A stretch of 64,000 nt of DNA, from the NCBI GenBank assembly GCA_963573385.1, contig CAUYLG010005263.1:1-64000 (forward strand), in the 5' to 3' direction. The notes under the pieces are model-generated. The model did not search any database and was not told the origin of the DNA. It saw only the letters and a program-made list of their open reading frames with translations. Source of the stretch: Cacajao melanocephalus (Eukaryota > Chordata > Mammalia > Primates > Pitheciidae). Below, piece by piece: positions 46,593 to 57,260 of the stretch. The translations under genes were made by a program, and so were the position numbers. The first letter of the stretch is position 1, and the number at the start of each line of letters is the position of its first letter.

Positions 46593-48425
46593 TTAAATTT
46601 TAAAAGTTAAAAAAATGCAATTCTTTTGAAAATTTTTCAAAATGGCAATAAAAATAATAGGGAGAACAGCTTAATTGCTACCATTGAAAGAGAATGGCAA
46701 TTAATATTTTGATCTTTCTATTTTATGTATAGGTTTTGTTGTTGTTTTTTTACTGAGTTGACTGTATCGTGTAATGTGTATTTGACCATCATGCACGTAT
46801 TTAGGTGTATGTCTGGGGGTTAATCAGCACATATGTCTCAGTGCAAAGCACTTTCTTCCACATTCTCCTTCCTTTTTAGCTTCTCTTTTTCCAGTCTGAT
46901 TTCCTGCCCCAGCCATACTCCTACCTCCTAACTTCTCAGGATGTCATTCACACAACAACCATGTGTCTGAGTTTTGTCACTCTGGTACCAGAGCTACAGT
47001 CTGGAGACTGTGCTTCTTTAGGCAGACTGATTGCTTCTCATCCCTGGTGCTAGGATGGCATCTTTGGGAGGTATTTCTCCCTTCTTCCCTTCCCTTTCCC
47101 TTAGACAGGTATTTATGAAGTGAGGTTATTAGGAAAGGACAAGGTCCTTGTAGGCCCCTGCCAGCTCCACTCTTCTCTTTATAATTAGATAGCCATTTTA
47201 AAAAATTTCTTATATAAAAAAACTGTTATAAGCATCAATACAATAAGGTGACCAGTGGGGTCGAATTTTAAAATATGATGTAACCTCTTGTTCTAGAGGT
47301 TAAGTCAGCAGGTTACCTTAGGACACACTTTTCTTATTGTGGGGGAAAATGGCCTTAGTTACATAATCATGCATGAAGCCTGTTCTGGTTTATATGCCCC
47401 TCCCTGAAGCAAAGCAGAGGATTCTGATTTGAGAAACGTCTTTCTTCCTTTCCTTCCTCCCCTCCTGACCCCACCTTTTGTGAAGATTGTGAATCAGTTT
47501 TTCATAAGAAGTCTAGAAGGCTTGTAAGTGTAAAGAGACTCCAACTCCAGCTATTTCTCCTTAAGGTTCAACATTAGAGAAATTTGAAAGGAACCACAGT
47601 GTTCCTGGCTGAGGCCTCTTGGTGGGAAAGGAGCATGATAGCAGTAGATGAGAAAGTTGGGGCTTCCCAAAATTTCCAAAAGGATCTAAGACAGGTCTGG
47701 CTTTGGCCAGGTCCTGTACTGAGCCTTCTTATGTCCCAGGCCTGGCCAGCCTGGTTCTGACATCATGAATGGGCAACAGTGGGATGGCTCAGCATTTGAA
47801 ATGAGTGGTGACCTCCATGGTAGCCTCAAGATCTAAGTGTACAAGGGCTTCACTGTAGCTGTGGACGCTTGTCCAGTGTCCACAGACCCTGAAGTGGCAA
47901 TGCCACCAGTGCTGCCTCTGACTCCTGGTTCTCTTTCATTTAGAAGAGCCAAGAAAGTCCTTTGGGCTACATCATTGTGATTGAGAAGATATGGGATACC
48001 AAACTGCCTGCCCACGTAGGCTTGTGGGTCTTTACATGATTCATTAGACTAATAAAGAGGATGTGGCTATGTTTATACCTCCAGGCTGGTGATGTAAGTC
48101 ACTGTTACTCAAGCATTCTTCATGTTATTACAAACTTTAATGCCTGCCTAGCCGTGTACTGAGAGAATATACCATATTTTATTTTCTCATTTCTCCATTA
48201 TTGGACATTTAAGTCTTTTGCATGAGACGTTTCTGGCAGAACCTAGCATTTGTTTTAGCACTGTTAGTGTAATACTAGTAGGCATTTATTTTCTAGATGC
48301 TAAAAATATGCAGCTCCAAACATTATTTTTTGGAGCATGAAGTTAACTTCCTTCTCTTGTATTTGAGGGGCATAAGGGTGCTTTTCCAAGAGTGGGGCAT
48401 GAGGGAGAGAAGGCTCACAAAACCA
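46593..48425. other. Unique sequence
   Basis: No repeat family recognised. Bases 47700-48060 are GC-richer and gene-like in composition, but I see no convincing splice-bounded open frame. Confidence 0.4.
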
Positions 48426-48501
48426 AGAATGTATCCGAATGTAAACCAGGAGCAGAATGTATACCAATGTAAGGAAGAATGTATACCAATGTAAACCAGG
48501 A
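48426..48501. repeat. Short minisatellite, 3 units
   Basis: Units 48426-48453, 48454-48475 and 48476-48501 share AGAATGTATACCAATGTAA and differ in the tail ACCAGGAGC / GGA / ACCAGGA. Confidence 0.9.
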
Positions 48502-48554
48502 TTTTCAAGGGCATCTTTGACCAGAAGGAGAGTCAAGGATAGTACTGTCTGCTA

Positions 48555-48680
48555 GGAGGAAGGCACACATCCAGTGGATATAAAAGACCATGATTGTCCC
48601 CAGTGAGGCACTAGCAATAAGCAGGGCATGGCACATGGTAGGTGCTTGGTACATATTCCTTTTTAATCTTTGATTGCTTG
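48555..48680 (+). mobile_element. L2-type 3' end fragment
   Basis: GGGCATGGCACATGGTAGGTGC followed by an AT-rich end is the L2 tail pattern. Bases 48681-49370 are unique. Confidence 0.5.
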
Positions 48681-49370
48681 AATATTTTCTCTAAGAATTC
48701 CGAGAACAGATTATAAACCTATGTAAGCATTCCAGAATTATAAGATCAGACTTATACAAAGTTGCCATGTACTTTTAAAAATACTCTTTAACCTCTGGAA
48801 ATGTTTTTTGCATGAAAAAATTGGTAATGATATCTACACTAATCTATATAAAGAGCATAAGATTATAATGCAAATAAATCCACGCAATTCCTTCCCATGT
48901 GATGTTGTTTCAAGGTAATATTTTTCCCAATAGTGGTTATGTGATCTTCTATATCTGGATGTAAGCAACAATAATAACAAAAAGAAACAACAACAAAAAA
49001 AAACACTAATGTCAAAGGAAATAATGGCTATAGCTCATGGTGGTGAATGATACTTTGGGGGAGATAGGAAACTACTCAGGCCTGTACTTCTGAGTGCACA
49101 TTATTACTTTTGCTTGATTTCCCTCTAACTTTTATTTATTTGAGAACCATGATCATATGAGAACACAGGCACCACTTTCAATTACAGAGATAAAGGAAAT
49201 ATAGAATGAGTTTTGTTTTGTTTGGTTTTTTAAAGCACATTTGCACTGTGTTCTGAGAAAATGGTGGCCTGTGGAATAATATGTCCGGTCAGGCCCCAGC
49301 TACCTTGCCTCAAAAGGGGAGCCCATTAGGAGTAGCTGCCTTAGGAATCCTGACTCTGAGTCCATCTTTT

Positions 49371-49771
<401 letters not shown>

Positions 49772-49899
49772 TAGATATAAAAGTTCTTTTATTTTGTAGG
49801 TGTTTAAAGGAAAGTGATTAAGCAATAAGATAAAGCTCTGGACATAAGACAAATGGTGATAAAAACAGTATCTTAAAATGGATTAGTTATCTGCAATCA

Positions 49900-50005
49900 A
49901 CAGAGTGCATTTAACATATATCATCACATTTGAATCTTAGAACAGCCCCACCAAGCCAGGTGGGGGAGTATTTTTCTCCTCCTTTCATAGTGGAAGGAAA
50001 CACTC
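49900..50005 (-). mobile_element. MIR-type fragment, antisense
   Basis: ATCATCACATTTGAATCTTA and CACCAAGCCAGGTGGGGGAG match the usual start of an antisense MIR. The rest of 49704-50967 shows nothing nameable. Confidence 0.5.
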
Positions 50006-50967
50006 AAAAAGTTTAGGGGTCATGTCCATGACAATAGAAGTTGTACCTGCAGATTGGAGTTCCAATTTTCTCACTCTCCTTTCTGCCTCCCCACCCCCTG
50101 CCCCAACCCGCCCCAACCACCACTTCACCATCCTGCTGTTGAAGGCGCCAGAGTCTTGGAGTCTTTGTGTCTTTTTCTCAAGAGTCATTCATAGTCCCAG
50201 AATATCTTTACAAGGGAAATGAATGACCCTTCTGAAACTTAGAGCCACTCACATATTTATGTCATCAGTACAGTTCCATTTACAAACTCTTACAAAGAAC
50301 ATGAAAGCTTGAGGCATTCCTTTTATTTTTTTTTCCTCTTCCTTTCTCCCTTTACCTGTCCAGAAGCACTCTTTTTAGTGTCATTTTCTAAGGGAAAGGA
50401 ACATAGATATTCTTGTTCTTTCTCAAAGCTGATAATCTGGCAGCTTTTTATTGAAATTTTTAAAAAATACTTTCTGTAGACTTGATCGGTTATGCCAAAT
50501 CTCTCTCATAAGTTATGCAGAGATTTTAAAGTTTTCTTTTCTATTTTCTGGTCACAAGTCTTCTTGACAGAAAATTGCAACAAGAGAAAGGTCTGTTCCC
50601 TTGTGGAATACTCTCCACTCGGAAGGCTTGGGAGGAAACTTGCAGCATATGTTAGAGACCCTATCTTCTAGGAGCTGGGCCAGCTGAGACAGCGGGAAAC
50701 AGGGAAAGGTGATTCTCTGTGCTTCCAAGCTTCAGCTCCCTTTTTAAAGAACTCCATTCTCCTGGCCAGGAAAAGGAAATAGAATGGGTTCTGAAGCAGA
50801 TGCTGCTCAGACTTCCTGGTTATCAGAGCAGGAGAAGGCAAAGGAGACAAAATGAGAGTGTATGTGTGTGTTCACTTATATGTGCATGCAGGGATGGGAG
50901 GGATTGAAACGTGGGAAACCAGTACAATCTGCAAAACAAAGCACCTTTTCAATTTTAATTAAAAATT

Positions 50968-51268
50968 AAGGGCCAGGCATGGTGGTTTATGCCTGTAATC
51001 CCAAGCACTTTGGGAGGCTGAGGACGGCAGATCACTTGAGGTCAGAAATTCAAGACCAGCCAATATGGTGAAACCCTGTCTCTACTAAAAACAATACAAA
51101 AATTAGTTAGGCATGGTGGCATGCACCTGTGGTCCTGTTACTTGGGGAGCCTGAGGCAGGAGAGTCGCTTGAATTGGGAGATGGTAGTTGCAGTGAGCCG
51201 AGATGGCGCCACTATACTCCAGCCTGGGAGACTGAGCAAAACTTCATCTCGGGAAAAAAAAAATTAAG
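50968..51268 (+). mobile_element. Alu, sense
   Basis: GGCCAGGCATGGTGGTTTAT to GCAAAACTTCATCTCGGGAAAA; dimeric, with small deletions. Confidence 0.95.
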
Positions 51269-51289
51269 AAAAGGAAAATGAGGATATCT

Positions 51290-51585
51290 CTAGAGCAAAG
51301 ATCAGCAAACCTCTGTAAATCACCATAAAATAAATATTTTTGGCTTTGTGGGCCGTATAGTCTGTCTCAAATAATTCTGACAGAGCACAAAAGCAGCCTT
51401 ATTTTAGGGACACCAAAATTTGAATTTTATATAATGTTCAGATGTCATGAAATATTATTTTTGTTTTGATTTTTTTCTCCCAACTATTTAGAAATGCAAA
51501 AGCCATTTCAGTTGGGCTGTGAGCTGTACAGAAGCAAGCAGTGGACTGGATTGGCCCCGGGGTTTTGTCTGACCGTGTTCTAGAG
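51290..51585. mobile_element. MER1-type DNA transposon
   Basis: AGATCAGCAAACCTCTGTAA, GGCTTTGTGGGCCGTATAGT and GTGGACTGGATTGGCCCCGG follow MER1 order. Bases 51586-52395 are unique. Confidence 0.85.
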
Positions 51586-52395
51586 GAAAGATGATGCTAG
51601 CATGGCATGATGTGAAAATATGAAAGAATTCTTTTTTTTGTTCTTATATGAAGTAGCAACTAGATGAGCACATTTCCCCATGTGCCCCTTCATCTCCCTG
51701 ACACAAAAATGAAAAAGAAAAAAGAAAAGAAACATGTTGGTTGCAATCTCATCTCTCTGAAATTTACTTCATTCTGAAATTTCAACAATGGCCACACCAA
51801 AATTTACCATTGATTGGAAGTATAGTTGCACAGCCATCTTTATATTTAAGGCCTATAGACTTTAACCAATTTAGAGAAATCTGAAGACCAAAGGAATAAT
51901 ATCTTAAAGTAGTACTGTTTATTTGAAGGAACCATCACCCCTTCCACCTCTGATTGAATTGTCCCAAGAATCCATATTAAAACATCATTGTGTTAATTTT
52001 CTGCTCTATAATTCAACACAACTGTCACATGATACTGAAAACGTGGACGTTCATGGAATCAAGAAAAATAATAAGGTGTCAAAATGTCCTGCATATGTGG
52101 GGAAAGAATTCGTGTTTTCAACTGAATTCTTAAAAAAAAAAAAAATTCATTTTGAAAGCAAATCTTTTCTGATGAGAGCAACATAAGATGACTGTAAGTG
52201 GATATCTGTGAATCTTCATTTTTAAGGTGTTTTCTCCCTACTTAGTGTTCTTACCCTACTCATTTCTGTAAATATATTACTCAGATTACTTAGGATATGA
52301 TTTGAAAAGAATGTTGGACTATGACCATAAACACAAATCTTTCCACTTAATCATTACCATTAATCCCCAATATGTCCAATAATGTAGATGTAAAC

Positions 52396-52575
52396 TTGTG
52401 GAAGTGAGAGCCATCCAGATCCTTGCTACTCAGATGTGTTTTATAGACCAGGAGTATCAGCGTCACCTAGACTTTGGTTGGAAGTACAGAATCTCAGGCC
52501 TCAGTCCAAACTCATTGGATTAAAATCTACATTTTTAACAAAATCCTCAGATGATTTGTATGCACATTAATTGTA
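52396..52575. mobile_element. MER5A/B-type (hAT-Charlie) MITE
   Basis: AGTATCAGCGTCACCTAGAC, AGAATCTCAGGCCTCAGTCC and ATCTACATTTTTAACAAAAT match the MER5 order. Confidence 0.85.
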
Positions 52576-52595
52576 AAGAAACATTCAGCTTTTAG

Positions 52596-52868
52596 TAATA
52601 GTTTTCAACTTTGGCTATATGGTAGAATTCCCTGTGAGATTTCTAGAAATCACAGTGCCTAGGCTCTTTACCAGACCAATTAAATCAGAATACCTGAGGG
52701 TGAGACCTAGGATTCAGTAATCTTCTTTCTTTTTGATGTGATAATTTATTTCCTTTTGGGTACATACCCAGTAGTGTGATTGCTGCATCAAATGGTAGTT
52801 CTAGTGGCATCGATATTTTTTTAAGCTTCCTAGATAATTCCAATGTGCAGTGAAGTCTGAGAACCACT
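52596..52868. mobile_element. MER5A-type MITE interrupted by an L1 patch
   Basis: 52596-52721 and 52813-52868 form a MER5A, with TAGATAATTCCAATGTGCAG and the end TCTGAGAACCACTG. The 90 bases between are antisense L1 sequence. Confidence 0.85.
52722..52812 (-). mobile_element. Short internal L1 fragment
   Basis: TGGGTACATACCCAGTAGTG and GCATCAAATGGTAGTTCTAG are L1 late-ORF2 sequence read backwards. Neither end of an L1 is included. On the minus strand an AATAAA lies just before an A-rich end (AAAAAGAAAGAAG). Confidence 0.8.
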
Positions 52869-53885
52869 GGGCTAGATGAAGGACTGCACATATTATTGCA
52901 CTGAGAGTAAGAAGAGAACACTCTCATTATCAAGTGGAAACAAGGTCCCCAGAACTAGAGGATTTATTAGAAGTGTTAAAAAGGTCAGCTTGGCATATAT
53001 TACAAGGGTAGTTTCCAGGAGTCATTTCATTATTTGAAGGATGGAATAGCAGCACATCTCAAGCCAGGCAACTGGGTTACATGCCCTGTTTCTTAAGTCT
53101 TTGCTTTTTGAATAAACCCTACAACTTTGATTATATACTGCCATCTTAACAAAACTTTCTGAAAACACTCTCATATAGTATACCAATTTGTTAATCATTT
53201 TTTTTGTTGAGGATGAGGATAAATTCATGGTATGTGAGTTTTGGTAGAGTTAGCATAGTTTTCAAGTGTTTAAATAGATAACTGATCGATGAAGACCCTT
53301 GTCTTTAGCTTAGAAATGGAATCTGAGAAAACAGAGAGGTAATGCCATTCAAAAATCACTTTCTTTCTTTGGAACAGCAAGGAATCCATCAGATTAATTC
53401 TTAAGGACAAGTGTAAGGCTGGTATATATAAGAGGAAAAGGCATTATTCAGCAGCTTATAGGATATCACCTTATCAAGATTCCAGAAATTTCCAAGATTC
53501 CAGTCAGTCTGCTGATTTGGTGTCTGTTAAGTTATGCCTTTAAATAAAAATTAAGTCACATCTTTAAAGGAATTGAGCCTATACAATAAGAAAAATGTTC
53601 AGGTTACTAAATAGTTAACCAAAAGCAAACAAAATTATAGATTAAATTCAAGCTCTAGTAGCTTCTGGTATGTACTGATTCTTCCTAACTGTAAAGAAGT
53701 CCCTGTAGAGTCTGACAGGCTTTGAGCTGGGTCTTCTTCTTCCTACCTGTTGCTAAGTATGCATCATCTTTGGACCTTCTCACCCTTATCTCATCCTGGT
53801 GTTCAGGTTTCTGGTGCTAGAGTTTATACCCTAATTGCAGAGTTCTAAGTTTTATCTTGGCATTGCTCCTTGTAGCCCATCTCCT
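52869..53885. other. Unique sequence
   Basis: No gene or repeat recognised. Confidence 0.4.
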
Positions 53886-53888
53886 ATA

Positions 53889-54411
53889 CAGCAGGTTCTC
53901 GAATAATGTCATTTCATTGTAACGTTGATAAGAAAAGAAAAAAAAGATTCTCAGTTGGAGCCACTGTCAGTGTGGAGTTTGCACATTCTCCCTGTGTCTA
54001 TGTGGGTTTTCTGTGCGTACTCAAGTTTCCTCCCATATGCCAAGGCTGTATGTGCTGAGTGAACTGGCATGTCTACGTGGTCTCAGTGTGAGTGTGTGAC
54101 TGTGCCCTGCAATAGAATGGCATTCTTTCTAGAGTAGGTTCCCACCTTGTGCCTTGAGATACCTGATAGGCTCTGGCCACCCTTAACCCTGAACTGGAAT
54201 ATTTGCTTCACATTTATTTCAATGATTAATATTAGAAATGTTTTGGTCTTTATTTAGAAGTTCAATAATGTTTTTGTGACCAGAAATATGCCATAAAACT
54301 TAACTCTTGTTTATATCATTTAGCCTATGTTAAAATGGTTTTGTTATACAGCATTTTGCTTAAAGTCACAGTTCCAAGAACCTATCAATGGAGTTAAGTG
54401 AGGACTTACTG
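53889..54411. mobile_element. Tigger-group (MER8-like) DNA transposon
   Basis: Terminal inverted repeats CAGCAGGTTCTC (left) and CAGTAAGTCCTC (right, reversed) are flanked by TA at 53887-53888 and 54412-54413, as expected for Tc1/mariner-Tigger elements. The middle has GGAGTTTGCACATTCTCCCT and TTTCCTCCCATATGCC, which resemble a repeat core common in fish and amphibian genomes. Confidence 0.7.
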
Positions 54412-54413
54412 TA

Positions 54414-55433
54414 TTTCTAGTACTCTGTTTCTGTGCTTAATTGCTGATTCCACAAACCTGTGGAATGCTGAAAATGCAATTATCCTCCAATGTAACTGCC
54501 TTCTGTAAAAATTGCCTCCCACAAAACTACCAAAAAAAATGCATTCTATTTGATACTGTCTGTGAATATTTAAGGATGCCTTTTCAGCTATGCAGAGAGG
54601 CCTTCTATAGACCTCCCTGGCTTTAGACAAGGATAGGTTAGCTCTCTGGTTGGAACATTGTTTTTTGTTTTTTTGTTTTTTTTACTATGGTTATTTCAGG
54701 AGTCCATTATTTGACATCGTTTCTGGGTATAGTAGTTGCTGTTAAAAGTTGTCTGATTTTTATCACTTGGGAGCTTTTGTCTGTTTCAATATTTCATGTT
54801 CACTTATAAAAAGTTATGCCCATTAAATAGCTCCTGAATTCCTAAGTATGACTTGAATACAAATACTGCGATATACAAACACTCTTCTCAGCATTCCATT
54901 ATGCATTAATTAATTTACTTCATAAATGTGAACAAAAAGACCCTACTGTGTTAGAGGTAGTATTCTAGATTCTTCGAGAAACTAAAAGACTCGGAGTAGT
55001 GTTTCCTGCTCTCTCAGAGCCCAAGAGTAAGAAAAGCACATATTTGTTATCCAAAGCTAAATGTGATTGATGCTGAAAACAAGCAGTCAGTAAATGCTAT
55101 AGGAGTTCAGAGAAAAAAGGAAGAGCAAGAATGCATGGCAGCAAAATTTCATGGAAGGCTTTAGGCAAGAGATGGCATTGGAGATGGACTTTGAAGATGA
55201 ACAATTTTTCAACAGGCAGTTCTCAGAACTAATAGACACAGTTAACAAAGATGCGTTACCTAAATGCCAAGAATGTAGGGACATTCAGCACATATAGCCA
55301 TCTCTTCCTTCCTCTGAACTTCCTGTATGATCTAGTAATTAAACACTAGATGTTTGGTAATAATATGTGGCAAACAATGTTCTTGGTCTTTTTTGAAATA
55401 GGAAGGAGAAACTCTTCAAAAGTTAAAAAGTTG
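54414..55433. other. Unique sequence
   Basis: No gene or repeat recognised. Confidence 0.4.
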
Positions 55434-55700
55434 TGGCTCATGTCTGTAATCCTAGAACTTTAGGAGGCCTAGGCAGGTGGATTGCTTGAGCCCAGGAATT
55501 TGAGACCAGCCTGAACAACACGGTGAAACCCTGTCTCTGCAAAACATACAAAGAATAAATTAGTTGGCATACTCAGGAGGCTGAGGTGTGAGGATCCCTT
55601 GAGCCCAGAAGGAGGAGGTTGCAGTGAGCCAAGATCACACCACTGCACTCCATATTGGGTTACATGGACCCTGTCTCAAAAAAATAAATAAAATTAAATT
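55434..55700 (+). mobile_element. AluJ-like, sense, internally deleted
   Basis: TGTGGCTCATGTCTGTAATC to GGACCCTGTCTCAAAAAAAT, lacking part of the right-arm start. Confidence 0.9.
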
Positions 55701-57030
55701 AAAAGTGAAAAGAATCACCAAGGGCACACATACCTGTTACAAACCAAGAAAACCAAATTAGAGAATTGAATAAAGCTGGTTGGGTAAGATTCTCAGAATT
55801 TCCAATATCTTTTAATTGAAATTTGCGAAGAGTTTACTCTTCCAACTTGGAGAAATCAGGAACAAATCAAAGGGCATTTTGGCCATTGTTGATAAATATT
55901 TTAATTAAATCCTTCATTGACTGATGACTGCCAAGAGTCAGCAGCAGGTGGTAACAGTTCCTTTGTAATCATAATTGTTTGAAGTTACTCATTTTTCTGA
56001 TCCAGGATTGTTTTTGGAGAGGAGGCCTGAGAGAGACAGTGCAGATGGGCCTGATTTAAACAATATCCTTATTAAAAGTGCATATTATATTTGCTGATTA
56101 AGTTATTGGCAAATTCAAATATATTATCAGTATATCAAACTAATCATTTGTTGAAAAAAATAATAGCTACAGCTGTTCTTCCTTTAATTTTTAAGAGATA
56201 AAATATGTTCACTTAGATGCTTATCTGACATGACATATTTTCTTTCTATGGCACCCAAAGTCTCTGATGGTACAGTGTTTCTTTTTCATTATGAATAGAC
56301 ATGAGCTTTTTTTTTCTTTTAAATTTATAGAACATATGCCGTATCCACTTCACCCAAAGCAACAGAATAATGACGCTATTGTTGTAGCCATCTGTCTCTT
56401 CACATCAGTGTCTTCCATGGTTTTATAGTCCAGTTTTAGGGCTCTGTAAGAAACAATATTAGTTAACATTAATAAGAAACAATATTGGTTAACATTAATA
56501 ACTGCCTTCATCTGACAATTTACATCTCTATTTGGAATCAGCTCCTGAAGGCATATATCCCGTTAAGGATGCAGGGTTACCAGAAGAGGGAAGAACAGCT
56601 GTCTTGAAAGAGATGGAGGAAGAGCCACCTATTTTGCTCCACTTGACTGACGCCTAAAGGGAAGGGTGAGTCAATTTCCCACTTCCTATTATAGCATTGC
56701 ATTTGCAGGTTCCCACCTTGACAGGCAGAAACAGTTCCAGCCAGTGCTAATTTGGGTAACATCTAAAAGGCTTGCCTGACAAGGCAGATTCAAATTATGA
56801 AGCAAACCCCTCACATACTGAGACCTTGTTAGCTAGATTAGTGGTGGATTGGCTTCTTGTGACAGCTTGTTTGCTAGAGGTGAGCTCTCTGCATTTCCAA
56901 TGCAGGCAGGTTATATCATCATTTAAAGAAAAAAAAATAAAGATGTCGTTTTTCTTGTTTGTCACGGAGTTCATGTAATATTCCCTCTCGATTTTCTCAT
57001 TGTTGACTTCAGAAAGAAATAGCAGCAAGT
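55701..57030. other. Repeat-poor unique sequence
   Basis: No transposable element recognised. It contains a 26-bp tandem duplication at 56448-56499. It could be intron or intergenic regulatory DNA. Confidence 0.4.
56448..56499. repeat. 26-bp direct tandem duplication
   Basis: Copies 56448-56473 and 56474-56499 differ at one base. Each holds GTTAACATTAAT, similar to an HNF1/homeodomain site. Confidence 0.95.
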
Positions 57031-57260
57031 GTGTACCTTTGAGTACGACAGCTAATTTTGTTATGGATGAACAGAGTATTGTGACAAAACAGTGGCACAG
57101 CTGTCATAACAGCTGTCACACATTAATCATGACAGTGACAAATAGCATAATTACCTTATCTGGAATTCCTAGCATGCACACTCAGTATGCCCCACTGCCA
57201 AGCGAGCATATCACGCATGGTTTAATTAAAAAGACATCAATACAGGTTAGTTAGACAAGG
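57031..57260. promoter_or_regulatory. Candidate enhancer: TALE and E-box motif cluster
   Basis: Within 57082-57140 there are five TGACA/TGTCA pentamers (57082, 57102, 57114, 57130, 57136). Three extend to CTGTCA/TGACAG, the MEIS/PREP-type site. Two CAGCTG E-boxes lie at 57098 and 57110, one helical turn apart, with TTAAT and TAATTA homeodomain cores alongside. Function is inferred from motif density only. Confidence 0.35.

Noticed and set aside
47700..48060. GC-richer stretch as a processed pseudogene
   Set aside because: No recognisable protein in any frame, and no A-tail or target duplication was seen.
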